Positions 45,009 to 54,803 are shown, counted from the first letter of the stretch. The stretch: 64,000 nucleotides of DNA from Deltaproteobacteria bacterium (GCA_016178705.1 JACOST010000028.1:68951-132950), one strand, 5' to 3'. Program-made: numbers and translations. The notes: a model not told the origin generated them from the sequence alone.

Positions 45009-47081
45009 TCAAGTCGGCAGCTCCGACAATCTATCTGGAATCGCAGACGATGGAACACCGGGAGGGCTTACCGATGGGTCGGCTTGCAACCAATACCTCA
45101 TGAACGTCCGCGAAAGAATCGTTGTGTCAACTGAGTCAGCGACGTATACAGGGGTGATGGATGGTGTGCGAAGTCTTCTGGCGAAGTAGATTCCCGACGT
45201 TGGTATGTCATGAAAGTAGGCGACGGTCATGTGCCGGTTGTGTCGCCACCAATCCAGCCTGCGAACCTTGAGGTGGGCACCAAATTTGGCGTTTAGAGCC
45301 TCCTCATGCTGACGAAATGCGATGATGAGATAGACATCTAGCCCCCTAGAGAGTTTGTCGGAGAATGATTGGGTGTAGGCAGGGTCGAGCAGCCACTCTC
45401 CTGTCTCTGCAATGACGGCGAGTTGTGTGAACTCACCCTTGAGCAGAATATGGGTCTGTGCACGCAACGCGGTAATCGTCCCCAGCGTAGTTGGTGCCGA
45501 GAATATCTTCGCGCAGACCTGATCATCACGAGCGTGAATCTCGACCTCGCTGCTGCGCTCGAGATCCTGAAGAGTCGTCGTGATAGTGGACACGCGAGAA
45601 TCATCCGGAACAACTGAGTCGTCCAGAATCAGTCGCTCTGTCAATCGATTCGCCAGCTTGTCCAGATCAATACTGCGATTTGTGGGAGCCACGTCCGACT
45701 CGACGGTCTCTGGCCGACATATCAGCGGGTCCGCAAAGTAGGTTTCATGGGCAACGTCATCAGGCAACAATCCTCCGCTCGCGCAAATCCTCTCCCAACT
45801 CTCGCGATGCTGATCAGGGGATGTTGCCGCATACTGATCAAAATAGAATGCGCAGCGCCCACGGACGAGCGACTCGATCGACACCAATCCTCGGCCCTTC
45901 ACCGCACACATGGCGACCTCCAATATGGCACGCGCTCGGGAATACTCCGCGTGCTCGATCGTTCGAAGATGAAGGTCCCGCTGCCATGGAAGTAGCTCCG
46001 ATACGAGCACGTGCCTGCTTATGGAGGGAACCTGTACGACTCCGTTTGATTCCTTGTCCGCTACCTGACGCAAGACGTCTGCGAACCCGCGAAGGATCAG
46101 GTCGTGCCCCTGGTAGCCTCTGCGGGACGCTGAGACAGACCATTTGGACGACATGAGGTCTTCGAAGGAAGTCGCCTTTCCCGGCCGTTCCGCCAGCACC
46201 TCTTTGGTTGGATCGTTGGGGCCCTTTACAAGGCCACCGCGCGAAAGAGTGAATATCGCCAACCTGGTAGGGGCTGCCAACATTGCGTTCAACTCAAAAC
46301 TGCCAAGAGATGAACCCACGTTGAGCAGTGTACAGTCTGTTCCATCGAGCAGTTTCTGGATACCTCCCTCGATCCGGTCGCGTTTGGAGTAGTATGCGTC
46401 CCGAGTGAAGCGGAGGGTTTCGGGATCGCTCGCGGTACCGTGCAGCTTGATGTAGAGAGGAAGAAAATCGCTAGCATCTGCGTCGAACTGCACGTGCCTG
46501 CAATCTCGCTCGGATACTATTCTGACGAACTCTCCGGCGGTCAGCTCATCGTAGAGAGACTGATCGAGCAACTCATCAAAGTTCAGGTTTACGAGGGCAT
46601 CGATGAACCGATGTTTGAGCAGATGCGCAAGAATTTCATAAGTCAGTAGAGTGGGATGACGGATGTCGTACTTGTCCTTCAGATGAGCCCGTACGTTCTG
46701 CGCGAGACTCGCCGAGCGGCTTAGGGCCGCGAGCTGTGTTTCGAAGGCTTCCTCTTGGAGTCGAAACACTCGGGTCAACCAGTGAAGATATTCCTTGCGG
46801 CCTCGAGGGTTTGGATCCTCCCCAACCAGGGCGTCAATGAGCTCTGCAGACGAACCGACTGCGGGGACGCTGGGGCCTGCTCCGACCACAGCAATCACCC
46901 GGCAACGCCTCCGAGTGCCCTCGAGAAGCTGCGGCTGAAGCAGTTGCACGCGAAACCGGTCAGAGAGGGACACCTTCAAATGGCGAGTAAGCAGTCGCCG
47001 TGCGAGCAATGCGAGTGTTTGCATCTGATCTTCAGGAACATTTGTGACTACGGAATCCGAAATCGCAAACATCGATGCCAT
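45009..47081 (-). CDS. SIR2-domain protein (putative NADase defence effector)
   Basis: A 690-residue protein. Residues about 60-340 form a SIR2-like domain: VIAVVGAGPSVPAVG, LVNLNFDELLDQSL (Asn167/Asp169), YIKLHGTASDPETL (His214) and LLNVGSSLGS. These are the NAD-pocket and catalytic positions of SIR2 NADases from anti-phage systems such as ThsA or DSR. The C-terminal ~340 residues have no clear assignment; GLDVYLIIAFRQHEEALNAKFGAHLKV loosely recalls a PLD-like or nuclease fold. No signal peptide or membrane span. It is first in a two-gene unit, with codon and base composition less GC-rich than its neighbours. Confidence 0.75.
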   Translation of the reverse strand: MASMFAISDSVVTNVPEDQMQTLALLARRLLTRHLKVSLSDRFRVQLLQPQLLEGTRRRCRVIAVVGAGPSVPAVGSSAELIDALVGEDPNPRGRKEYLHWLTRVFRLQEEAFETQLAALSRSASLAQNVRAHLKDKYDIRHPTLLTYEILAHLLKHRFIDALVNLNFDELLDQSLYDELTAGEFVRIVSERDCRHVQFDADASDFLPLYIKLHGTASDPETLRFTRDAYYSKRDRIEGGIQKLLDGTDCTLLNVGSSLGSFELNAMLAAPTRLAIFTLSRGGLVKGPNDPTKEVLAERPGKATSFEDLMSSKWSVSASRRGYQGHDLILRGFADVLRQVADKESNGVVQVPSISRHVLVSELLPWQRDLHLRTIEHAEYSRARAILEVAMCAVKGRGLVSIESLVRGRCAFYFDQYAATSPDQHRESWERICASGGLLPDDVAHETYFADPLICRPETVESDVAPTNRSIDLDKLANRLTERLILDDSVVPDDSRVSTITTTLQDLERSSEVEIHARDDQVCAKIFSAPTTLGTITALRAQTHILLKGEFTQLAVIAETGEWLLDPAYTQSFSDKLSRGLDVYLIIAFRQHEEALNAKFGAHLKVRRLDWWRHNRHMTVAYFHDIPTSGIYFARRLRTPSITPVYVADSVDTTILSRTFMRYWLQADPSVSPPGVPSSAIPDRLSELPT

Positions 47082-47124
47082 CGCACACCCCCTGGTAAGA
47101 CTTTACAGCTATCCTGCCGAACAT

Positions 47125-47300
47125 GTATTCGGCCGGTCTGCGTAACGCGGCCAACGTTGGATGGCTCGCAACGTAACACGGGCGGTGCGCGAGCCACAAA
47201 CGCGGTGATGAGGCTCCCCATTCGCCACTTGGCGGTCTGGAGCGACGATGGTCTCCCCAGCACACGCCGGTCAGTCTAAGATCCGACGGGGCCGTGATGA
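47125..47300. repeat. Shared 5' flank of island 1 (element R1)
   Basis: A 176-bp sequence homologous to 57154-57341. Shared blocks include GTATTCGGCCGGTCT, AACGCGGCCAACGTTG, CACTTGGCGGTC and GCCGGTCAGTC, ending GGGGCCGTGATGA. It starts 44 bp upstream of the SIR2 gene start and ends exactly where the interrupted + strand gene begins. It may be a promoter region or the end of a mobile unit; its nature is unknown. Confidence 0.8.
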
Positions 47301-47887
47301 CAGCGACGGGTGGCACGCTCATCGCACCAGCCGATCCAGCGGGCCGGGTGCCGATCCCGGTCGACGTGGCCTTCCCGAAGCCCGGCTTGCCCGACATCGG
47401 CGGCGAGATGACGCTGCCGCCGCTAGTGCCCGGCCTCGATGTGCCGAGCTTCGATGTCCACGGCTTCTTCTTCAAAGCGCCGTTCGATGTCGACGGCGTC
47501 CAGATTCCGCCGATTCCCGGCGTCATCGTGATTCCTGGCAACATTGCCTAGCTGCACTAGTTCTTCCAGGTGGTGGTGCTGGTCTCCAACGTCGCACCCG
47601 CGGGCAGCGAGCTGGTGATCACCACGGCCGACGCGAAGTTGACGCTGCCGCTCGGCAACAACGGGGTGAAGCAGTTCTTCACGACACCGTCGGACGATCG
47701 GTTGTGGCCGGCCAAGACGGCGCAGCCGCCGCTCAATCCGTCGCCGTGCACTCTGCCGCTGCAGGACCCGCGCTTGTGCTCGTTGGTGACCGGCCACAGC
47801 AGCGACGGCTCGTTCGGCCCGGGCGGCGACGCGCAAGGCGACTTCTCGGTGGAAGGGCGGCAAGTCGGCACGCTGTCGAAGGCGTAA
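47294..47887 (+). pseudogene. Large secreted/repeat-protein fragment with two in-frame stops
   Basis: One reading frame runs from GTG 47294 to TAA 47887 (197 codons) apart from two TAG codons at 47549 and 47558 (GNIA-stop-LH-stop-FFQVVVLVSN). TGG-to-TAG and CAG-to-TAG single transitions would explain both. The product has DPAGRVPIPVDVAFPKPG, VAPAGSELVITTADAKLTLP and SDGSFGPGGDAQGDFSVEG, typical of extracellular beta-rich repeat proteins that carry RHS domains. It begins at the outer edge of element R1, so the 5' part of the gene appears lost. Confidence 0.7.
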
Positions 47888-47968
47888 CCGGCGCGGTCGT
47901 AGTCGCCGCTGGACCTCCTTGCCGCGATCGGTTAAGAATTAGCCAACTCGCTAAGTAAGGAGGCTGCT

Positions 47969-48313
47969 ATGGGCGGGCAGGAGACGGTGATCTGTCTGTA
48001 TCGAGTGCGCAAGGGCAACGAACGGAAGTTCGTGAAGCTGTTGCAGCGACATTGGCCGACGCTGCGGCGGTTCGGGTTGGTGACGGCGGCGCGGCCGAAA
48101 CACTTTCGCGGCGTTGAGCAAGGCGGCCGCGCATATCCGATCTTCGTCGAGATCTTCGACTGGAAGAACGCGAGGGCTGCACAGATGGCCCACGAGCATC
48201 CGGAGGTGATGGCGATCTGGGAGCCGATGGACAAGCTGTGCGAAGCGCGCGACGGGCGTCCGAACATGGAATTCCCGCACGTGCGGCCGTTGAAGATTCG
48301 TGTCCAAGCGTGA
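47969..48313 (+). CDS. Hypothetical protein, dimeric alpha/beta-barrel-like (114 aa)
   Basis: A 114-residue soluble protein starting MGGQETVICLYRVRKGNERKFVKLLQRHW. The early strand-helix pattern (ICLYRVRKGNERKFVKLL) and the later FVEIFDWKNARAAQMAHEHPEVMAIWEPMDKLCE resemble ABM/EthD-like ferredoxin-fold proteins. AAGGAGG gives a strong ribosome site. It overlaps by 14 bp the ArsR-like regulator that follows, and this pairing of a small barrel protein with an ArsR-type regulator suggests common control. Confidence 0.78.
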   Translation: MGGQETVICLYRVRKGNERKFVKLLQRHWPTLRRFGLVTAARPKHFRGVEQGGRAYPIFVEIFDWKNARAAQMAHEHPEVMAIWEPMDKLCEARDGRPNMEFPHVRPLKIRVQA

Positions 48314-48599
48314 TCCGTATCGCGAACTCGAGCACGTCGACCAGGTGTTTGCGGCGTTGGCGCACGCCTCGCGACGGCACATCTTGTTGGCGCTCAAGTT
48401 TCACGGCGGCCAGATGACCGCCGGCGAGATCGCCGACCGCTTCGCCTGCAGTTGGCCGACGACGACCCGGCATTTGCGGCAACTCGAAGCGGCCGGCCTC
48501 GTCGTCGTCGAGAAGGTCGGGCGCGGGCGTGTCTATCGTCTCAACCGGAAGCGCCTGCAAGCGGTCGTCGGCGACTGGGCAAAGTGGTTTCGGCGCTGA
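48300..48599 (+). CDS. ArsR-family winged-helix transcriptional regulator
   Basis: A 99-residue regulator with the ArsR/HTH_20 fold: VFAALAHASRRHILLALKFHGGQMTAGEIADRF, recognition helix CSWPTTTRHLRQLEAAGLV and wing KVGRGRVYRLNRKRL. The metal-binding ELCVCDL box is absent, so it is not a metal sensor of the classic kind; it resembles the SdpR/YxaD-like group that is often beside SRPBCC or small-barrel genes. GTG 48300 is used, within the end of the upstream gene. Confidence 0.85.
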   Translation: MSKRDPYRELEHVDQVFAALAHASRRHILLALKFHGGQMTAGEIADRFACSWPTTTRHLRQLEAAGLVVVEKVGRGRVYRLNRKRLQAVVGDWAKWFRR

Positions 48600-48760
48600 G
48601 TCGCGATCTGCAGCGGCGCACGGCGTCCTGTGCAGCTATGCAGCGCCGCGTATGCGGGTACGCCACGCGCCTCCTTCAATATCAATCACTCCCGCGCGCC
48701 GAGTCAGGGTGCTCGACGTTGGCACAGCGTCTGCTCTCCCAGCGAGCAGGAGGTGCGCTG

Positions 48761-48991
48761 ATGTTTCCATCCACGTTTGTGATCTCTGGGGCAGTCGCGG
48801 CGCCGTTGGATGTGACGGCCGTGCTGGCGCCGATGGCGTTGGCGATCCTCGCTGTGGGTATTCTTGCCGGCGGGATCACACTCCTGCGCGCGGTGGTGGC
48901 GGCTCGTGTCGCACCGGCTCGGCGAGGGGTGCGGATCGCACCGCGCCGCCCACGCCCTTTGCCGCCGTCGCCGGCGCCCCACGCAGTGTGA
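48761..48991 (+). CDS. Small membrane protein (76 aa), hypothetical
   Basis: A 76-residue protein starting MFPSTFVISGAVAAPLDV with a hydrophobic helix at about residues 22-46 (LAPMALAILAVGILAGGITLLRAVV) and a basic Pro/Arg-rich C-terminus ending PLPPSPAPHAV. AGGAGGTG lies correctly before the ATG. It ends 25 bp before the P450 start, so it may be co-expressed. Function unknown; no homologue recognised. Confidence 0.55.
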   Translation: MFPSTFVISGAVAAPLDVTAVLAPMALAILAVGILAGGITLLRAVVAARVAPARRGVRIAPRRPRPLPPSPAPHAV

Positions 48992-49016
48992 CGCAAGTCG
49001 ACGCGGAGCCGTCTGT

Positions 49017-50213
49017 ATGGATGAGATCTTCGGCGTTCCGGCCGCAGAGTTTCGTGCGGACCCGTACGGGCACTATCGCCGGATGCGCACGCTCGACCCC
49101 GTCCATTTCATTGCTGATCCCGGACTGTGGGCGCTGACGCGCTACACGGATGTGGTCGCGGCGCTGCGCGACGAGCGGCTATCGGCCGAACGCTTTCAAC
49201 TGACGTTTCCCGAGATGCAGGCCTCGGCGCTGATCAGCAGCTTCGCGGGCATGATGTTGCTGCGCGATCCTCCGGATCACACACGCTTGCGGCTCTTGGT
49301 CAGCAAGGCCTTCACGCCGCGCGTAGTCGAGCGGCTGCAGCCACGCGTGCAGAGCATTGTCGATGGGCTGATCGATGCGGTGGAGCGCCGCGGCGAGACC
49401 GATCTCATGCAGAGCATCGCCGGGCCGCTGCCGGTGATGGTGATCGCCGAGTTGCTCGGCTTGCCATGGAGCGATCGCGAACAGCTCAAGCGTTGGTCGG
49501 ACGCGTTGGTGATCCTCGCTGACGGCAGCCTCGCCCTCGCCGGTTTCCCGCAAGCAGAACAGAGTGCGGCCGAGTTCAAGGAATACCTCGGCGGCATTCT
49601 CGCCGAGCGGCGTGCGCGTCCCGGCAACGATCTTCGCGACGATCTGATTAGCGGGTTGCTCGCTGCTCACGAACGCGACGATCGGCTGACGGAAGACGAA
49701 CTGTTCGCGACCTGCGTGCTGCTGTTGATCGCCGGCCACGAGACGACCACCAATCTCATCGGCAACGGCATGCTGGCGCTGCTGCGCCATCCGGATCAGT
49801 CGACGCGGTTACGCAGTGACCCGTCGTTGATCCGCAGCGCGATCGAAGAGCTGCTGCGCTATGAGAGCCCAGTGCAACTGACGTCGCGGGTCGCGAAGGT
49901 CGACCTGGAAATCGGCGGCAAGCCGGTCCGCACCGGGCAGGAGGTGTGCTTAGTGTTGGGCGCCGCCAACCGCGACCCGGCGCAATTCGCCGATCCTGAT
50001 CGGCTCGACCTCGCCCGCGTGGACAACCATCACCTCGCGTTCGGTTTGGGGTTACACTTCTGTCTCGGTGCGCCGCTGGCGCGGTTGGAAGGACAGATCG
50101 CTGTCGCCAGCTTGCTGCGTCGCTTGCCAGAGCTTCGGCTGGCGAGCGACGCGGTCGAGTGGCGCGAGGGGATCATGATGCGCGCGCTCACCGCATTGCC
50201 GATCACGTGGTAG
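49017..50213 (+). CDS. Cytochrome P450
   Basis: A 398-residue soluble bacterial P450 that hydroxylates an organic substrate using O2 and electrons from a ferredoxin. The I-helix oxygen motif LLIAGHETTTNLIG, the K-helix EELLRYESPVQ and the haem loop AFGLGLHFCLGAPLAR (Cys349) are intact. Its style is close to CYP107/CYP105-like or lipid-hydroxylating families; substrate unknown. No ferredoxin or reductase gene adjoins it. ATG 49017 has GGAG upstream and matches the family N-terminus; the longer frame upstream overlaps the membrane gene. Confidence 0.93.
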   Translation: MDEIFGVPAAEFRADPYGHYRRMRTLDPVHFIADPGLWALTRYTDVVAALRDERLSAERFQLTFPEMQASALISSFAGMMLLRDPPDHTRLRLLVSKAFTPRVVERLQPRVQSIVDGLIDAVERRGETDLMQSIAGPLPVMVIAELLGLPWSDREQLKRWSDALVILADGSLALAGFPQAEQSAAEFKEYLGGILAERRARPGNDLRDDLISGLLAAHERDDRLTEDELFATCVLLLIAGHETTTNLIGNGMLALLRHPDQSTRLRSDPSLIRSAIEELLRYESPVQLTSRVAKVDLEIGGKPVRTGQEVCLVLGAANRDPAQFADPDRLDLARVDNHHLAFGLGLHFCLGAPLARLEGQIAVASLLRRLPELRLASDAVEWREGIMMRALTALPITW

Positions 50214-50341
50214 CAAGATTGAGGAGGACAACCGGGGGGAATAGCCTTGACGATCTGCTGAACGGCGTGCATAGAGTTCGCCGTGATGCGCGTGCAACGG
50301 GAATGGTCTAACGGATTAGGGGAGACGGGCGTAGGGGGGGC

Positions 50342-52432
50342 ATGCATCGCCTGACCCTGGCGGTGCTGATCGTCGCGGTGGCCCTGCTGCGCGGGCCGGT
50401 GCGAGCGGATGATGGCGGCCTCAGTGTCGGAGCCGTTTGGCCGCCGTCGCACGGTGGGCGTTCCGCTCACGCGAGTGCGGCCAGCGCGAGCGGCGGCGCC
50501 GCTGCGCTACCTTCGGCGGTGCGCACGGTGCGCATTGTGTTTGAATCACCGGCGCTGCAGTGCTGCGTTGCGATCGACCCCGCTCGCGTACCGGTTGATC
50601 CGGCAAGTGGTCGGCGCCGCGTGGAGTTGGATCATCTGCCGCCCGGGCCAGCCGTGTACACGCTCAGCGGCTTCCCGACCGCCTTTGCACCGATACCGAA
50701 CGGAATCACTGAAGCGTGCGTGACAATTCCAAGCGAGATTGGCGAGGCGTGTACGAGTTCGCAGTCGGCGACGCCGAGTTTCGAGAGTGGCGCGGTCGCG
50801 GTGGAGATTATCTCCGGTGAGCGTTTCGATGCGCCGGCGGTGCAACTGGCCTCGGTGCCGTTCATCGTTGAAGGATCACTGAGCCCGGCGGCGAACGAGA
50901 CGATCTTGAGTCCGGTACCGCTACGATTCACCGTCGTCGACGGCGGCAGCGGCATCGCGCAAGCGTCGGTGACGGTCCAGCTCAAGCCTAGTGGCGGCAG
51001 TGTGGGAGTCCTCCCGCTGACGCTGACGGCGTGTGACGACGCGACGAGCACGCCGTGCAGCGCCGGGAGCAGCCTGGGTGTCACTGGCTTCCGGGTCGAG
51101 CGAGCCGCGCAGGTGTTGCCGGCGGGCCTCACCACCGCCCGCATCCGGGCGAGTAACCGTGCCCTGCCGCCGAGTGCGCTCGACTTCTCTTCCTCGTTCA
51201 ACGTGCGGCTCGCGACGCCGACCATTACCCCCACGCAGACCCCGACGGCCACGCCGACCGCGACGCCCACCGCAACGCCAACCCGCACCTTCACCGCCAC
51301 CGCGACGCCAACCCTGACACCGACGGCCACGCCAACGGTGACCCCGACCGCGACTCCGACCGCCACGCCGACGGCCACCCCGACCGCAACAATCACCCGC
51401 CACGCGACCCGCACGCGTCGCGCCACCTTCACGCGCACGTCGACGCCGACCGCGACGCCGACGCCGACGCCGACCGCGACGCCGACGCCCACGCTCACGC
51501 CCACGCGAGGGGCGCGGGTGCTCGCCTACGTCACCAACAACGGGGACAATACGGTCTCGGTTATCGACACGTACACGCGCAGCGTGATCGCCACGGTGCC
51601 GGTGCAGATCCGTCCCGAGGGCATCACGCTGACGGCCAACGGCCGGTCGGTGTACGTGACCAATACGCTCTCGAACACGGTGGTGGTCATCGACACCGCG
51701 ACCAATCAACTCACGACGGCGATCCCGATTCTCGGCTTCCATCCCGAGAGCATCGAGTTTGCACCCAACCGAGCCTTCGCCTACGTCCCGAGCGAGTTCT
51801 CCAACACGGTATCGGTGATCGACACGACGACCAACACCTTGACCACGGTCATTCAGGTCGGACCGACGCCGGTGCATGACACGCCGGCGAGTGCGCGCGA
51901 AGATGTCGCGTTTTCGCGTGACGGCCGGCGGGCGTACGTGACCAACGAGACCGCCAATGCGGTGCTCGTCATTGACACTGCGACCAACAAGGTAGTCGAC
52001 CGCATTCCCGTCGGCCTCAACCCGGACCCCATCAAGGCGCTGCCCAACGGGTCGGCGCTCTACGTGGGAAACGTCCTTGCCGACTCGGTGTCGGTGATCG
52101 ATCCCGTTCGCAACGTCGTCACCGCTACGATCGCGGTTGGGGGCCAGCCGGAGGACATTGCGATCGCGCCGAATGGCGCGACCGGTTACGTCGCCAATGC
52201 GCGGTCCAACAGCGTCACCGTCATCAACCTCATTACCAATAGTATCTTGGCCACCATCCCGGTCGGACCGGGGCCGTCGGGAATCGCGCTGACTCCCGAC
52301 GGCGCCACCGCGTACGTGACCAGCTTCGTGGGGAACTCGGTGTCGGTGATCGACATCGACTCGCTCAGCGTGGTGGCTACCGTTGCGGTCGGCAAACTTC
52401 CCGTCGACGTCGCCATAGGTGTCGTTCCATGA
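50342..52432 (+). CDS. Secreted YncE/YVTN-type beta-propeller protein with Thr-Pro linker
   Basis: A 696-residue exported protein. The signal peptide is [16 protein letters not shown]...VRA. Residues about 25-295 are a beta-rich domain. Residues about 297-390 are a low-complexity TPTATPT linker. The rest is a seven-bladed propeller of YVTN-type repeats: [48 protein letters not shown] and four more. Such proteins bind partners or polymers in the envelope. Its TGA overlaps the start of the next gene (ATGA), so it opens a three-gene envelope operon with a TPR/barrel protein and a FecR protein. Confidence 0.88.
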   Translation: MHRLTLAVLIVAVALLRGPVRADDGGLSVGAVWPPSHGGRSAHASAASASGGAAALPSAVRTVRIVFESPALQCCVAIDPARVPVDPASGRRRVELDHLPPGPAVYTLSGFPTAFAPIPNGITEACVTIPSEIGEACTSSQSATPSFESGAVAVEIISGERFDAPAVQLASVPFIVEGSLSPAANETILSPVPLRFTVVDGGSGIAQASVTVQLKPSGGSVGVLPLTLTACDDATSTPCSAGSSLGVTGFRVERAAQVLPAGLTTARIRASNRALPPSALDFSSSFNVRLATPTITPTQTPTATPTATPTATPTRTFTATATPTLTPTATPTVTPTATPTATPTATPTATITRHATRTRRATFTRTSTPTATPTPTPTATPTPTLTPTRGARVLAYVTNNGDNTVSVIDTYTRSVIATVPVQIRPEGITLTANGRSVYVTNTLSNTVVVIDTATNQLTTAIPILGFHPESIEFAPNRAFAYVPSEFSNTVSVIDTTTNTLTTVIQVGPTPVHDTPASAREDVAFSRDGRRAYVTNETANAVLVIDTATNKVVDRIPVGLNPDPIKALPNGSALYVGNVLADSVSVIDPVRNVVTATIAVGGQPEDIAIAPNGATGYVANARSNSVTVINLITNSILATIPVGPGPSGIALTPDGATAYVTSFVGNSVSVIDIDSLSVVATVAVGKLPVDVAIGVVP

Positions 52433-53961
52433 TTCGTTCGATGAAGAGATCGCTCTCGCTGGTTACGGTGATCAGCCTGGTGTTCGGCGTTGGTGCGGTG
52501 CACGCGTCGGAGAAATCCAATCGCCTGCAGTCGCGTGGCCTGGTTGAATTTCATGCCGGGCGCTACAGCGAAGCGATGACCCTGTTCGATGAGGCGGTGG
52601 CCAGCGATCCCGACGACGTCTACGCGCGCTACTACCGTGGTGTCACGCGCGCCCGACTGGGCGACACCGCCACCGCGATCAGCGATCTGCGGGCGGTGCT
52701 GGCGGCCCAGCCGCAACTCGATCAGGCCGCGGTCGATCTCGGTGTCGTGCTGGTACAAACCGGCCAATCGGCCGAGGCCGTGCCGTACCTCGAACAAGCG
52801 CAGCGTAATCCGGAACTGGCCGGGCAAGCGTCGCTGTTCTTGGGCATCGCGCAGCTCCGACAGGACCAAGTCGAGCCGGCGGAGGCCAGCTTTACGCGCG
52901 CGGAGAAGGACCCAGAATGGGCCAACTCGGCGCGCTACTACCTCGGTGTCGTGAACTTCCGTGAAGGCAACTGGTCGCTCGCCGAGCGTCAGTTTTCATC
53001 CATCGTCGCCGACAGCCCCGACTCCGAGATGGGTCGCGAAGCCGCGGCGTTCATCGAGCGGCTGCGGGTGACCGGCACCAAGGTGTTTCATATCTATGGT
53101 GGCGCCAACTTTCAGTTCGACAGCAACGTCATCTTGGCGCCGGCGAATGCCGCGCTCAAGGGCACGCAACAGCAGCAGGCCGACGGCCGCGCCACGTTTC
53201 AAGTCGGCGGCCGCTATACCCTCTGGCATTCGCGACAGCTATTTGCGGCGGTCGGCTACGAAGCCTACCAGGATGCGCACGTCAATCTGAGCCAGTTCAA
53301 CGTCGAAGACCACCGCGGTAGCGTGCAACTGGGGTGGAACCCGGGCCCGTTTCGGATTGGTTTGATCGGGCGCTACGATTACTACCTGCTGCAAACAAAT
53401 AGTTTCCTCCAGGCGGGTTCCGCGTTAACATGGGCTGAAATAGCGGAGGCGAATCTGGGTCGAATGGAAGTTTCCTTTGGTGTGCACCGGAACGACTTCA
53501 AGAATTCCGCGTTCTTTGTGCGCGATGCCTTCAACTATGCGCCCGGCGCCAGGCAGTACGTCTATCTGGGATCGCCCGACCGATATGTGGCGGTGGGATA
53601 CCAGTGGGATCGCGAGGATCCGGTGGTGTCGAACGACATCCCGCCCAAGCAGGGCCAGACCGCCGCGTCGCAAGCCAACTCCTTCGCCTACGACGGCAAC
53701 GAGGTCAACGCCGGCTTCGGTTGGGATTTCCCGGAGTCCATCATCTTCGGGCTGAACTTCTCGTATCGCCACGAGCGCTACGCTCCGCCGAGCAACGGCC
53801 GGCGTGACGACGAGTACGGACTGGTTGCGGACTGGCGTCGGCCGATCGACGAACATATCGATTTCGTCCTGGCCTACATCGGCGACTTCAACAATTCCAA
53901 TCAGGGGCAATTCACTTACGATCGCAACATTGGTTCCATTGGCTTCGAAGCGAGGTTCTAA
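52429..53961 (+). CDS. TPR protein with C-terminal outer-membrane beta-barrel
   Basis: A 510-residue exported protein. After a signal peptide ([12 protein letters not shown]) there are about five TPR units (residues 30-205; [48 protein letters not shown]). The remaining ~290 residues are alternating strands ending in Phe ([10 protein letters not shown]), the signature of an outer-membrane barrel. The layout recalls surface-lipoprotein or exopolysaccharide secretion partners that pair TPR and barrel. ATG 52429 overlaps the propeller stop; ATG 52441 is also possible. The FecR gene follows 2 bp after the stop. Confidence 0.83.
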   Translation: MIRSMKRSLSLVTVISLVFGVGAVHASEKSNRLQSRGLVEFHAGRYSEAMTLFDEAVASDPDDVYARYYRGVTRARLGDTATAISDLRAVLAAQPQLDQAAVDLGVVLVQTGQSAEAVPYLEQAQRNPELAGQASLFLGIAQLRQDQVEPAEASFTRAEKDPEWANSARYYLGVVNFREGNWSLAERQFSSIVADSPDSEMGREAAAFIERLRVTGTKVFHIYGGANFQFDSNVILAPANAALKGTQQQQADGRATFQVGGRYTLWHSRQLFAAVGYEAYQDAHVNLSQFNVEDHRGSVQLGWNPGPFRIGLIGRYDYYLLQTNSFLQAGSALTWAEIAEANLGRMEVSFGVHRNDFKNSAFFVRDAFNYAPGARQYVYLGSPDRYVAVGYQWDREDPVVSNDIPPKQGQTAASQANSFAYDGNEVNAGFGWDFPESIIFGLNFSYRHERYAPPSNGRRDDEYGLVADWRRPIDEHIDFVLAYIGDFNNSNQGQFTYDRNIGSIGFEARF

Positions 53962-53963
53962 CT

Positions 53964-54803
53964 ATGAATCGTAAACGAACCATCACGATCCTAACCGGCT
54001 TGCTCCTTTCACTGACGGTTGTTGCGCACGCACAGGAGGTCGGCACGGTGGCGGCCGCCGACGGCAGTGGCGAGATCGGCCGCGACGGCGGGTGGACGCC
54101 AGCGGCGATTGGCGCCGCCATCTACAGCGGCGACCACCTGCGGACCGGCCAGCCCGGCCGGCTCCGCGTCGTCTTTCAGGATGACAGCGTCCTGACGGTC
54201 AGCGCCAGTTCGGAGGTGACGGTCGACCGCAACGTCTTCGATCCCAAGCAAGGCAAGGTGGAGTCGTCCTTCGATCTGCTCAAAGGCAAAGTCAGTTCGC
54301 TCGTCAGCGAGTACTACCACAACACCGGCGCCGTCTATCAAGTGAAGTCGCCGACCGCCGTCGCGGGCGTGCGCGGTACGGAGTTCACCATCGCGTACAA
54401 CGCGGATTCCGACAGCACGGAAGTGGTCGGGATCAGCGGTCACGTGGAGGTGCGGGGTCTGGCCGATCCGTCCGCGCCGGGCGTGCTGATCACGGCGGAG
54501 GAGACGACGATGGTGCGACGCGGCGAATTGCCCAGCTCACCCCGTCGGCTCGACGACGCCTTCATGCGCCAGCAACTCAGCGACATCAGTTTCGTCGGCG
54601 GCGGCCGGGCCGAGAGTTTGGGAAGCGATCATCCCCTCCGCGTCGGGGCGAGCGTGCCGGCATCCGATCGCGCCGGTGTGACGGCGGGACCGCCGCCGGT
54701 CGTCGACCTGTCGACGCAGACCTTCAGTCGGCGCGATGCCAGCGACCTGATCGGCAAACCGGGCCTGTCGGGCCTGCGTGGCCAACTCGGCATCTCGTTC
54801 TGA
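53964..54803 (+). CDS. Secreted FecR-domain protein
   Basis: A 279-residue exported protein: signal peptide LTGLLLSLTVVAHAQ, then a FecR domain at about residues 45-165 (YSGDHLRTGQPGRLRVVFQDDSVLTVSASSEVTVDR ... SPTAVAGVRGTEF). No transmembrane anti-sigma part, so it is not the classical FecR signal transducer but the stand-alone periplasmic form often found with TPR and CHASE2-like or adhesin genes. The C-terminal ~90 residues are unassigned. Third gene of the propeller/TPR-barrel operon, two bases downstream of it. Confidence 0.85.
   Translation: MNRKRTITILTGLLLSLTVVAHAQEVGTVAAADGSGEIGRDGGWTPAAIGAAIYSGDHLRTGQPGRLRVVFQDDSVLTVSASSEVTVDRNVFDPKQGKVESSFDLLKGKVSSLVSEYYHNTGAVYQVKSPTAVAGVRGTEFTIAYNADSDSTEVVGISGHVEVRGLADPSAPGVLITAEETTMVRRGELPSSPRRLDDAFMRQQLSDISFVGGGRAESLGSDHPLRVGASVPASDRAGVTAGPPPVVDLSTQTFSRRDASDLIGKPGLSGLRGQLGISF

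Noticed and set aside
43384-47081. Naming island 1 as a standard Thoeris or DSR system
   Set aside because: The SIR2 protein lacks a recognisable SLOG C-terminus, the partner lacks a clear TIR domain, and the order and sizes do not match those systems.
47032-47544. A 170-codon minus-strand frame over element R1 and the interrupted gene
   Set aside because: It overlaps the start of the SIR2 gene and the + strand gene frame; resemblance to the frame at 57071 reflects the shared DNA element, not a conserved protein.
51230-51510. Short tandem units that could suggest a CRISPR array or satellite
   Set aside because: The units are ACGCCGACC-type codons for the Thr-Pro linker of a secreted protein, in frame, without unique spacers.
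50632-51877. Valine/glycine-rich and arginine-rich minus-strand frames over the linker
   Set aside because: They arise from the same repeat read backwards and have no start context.
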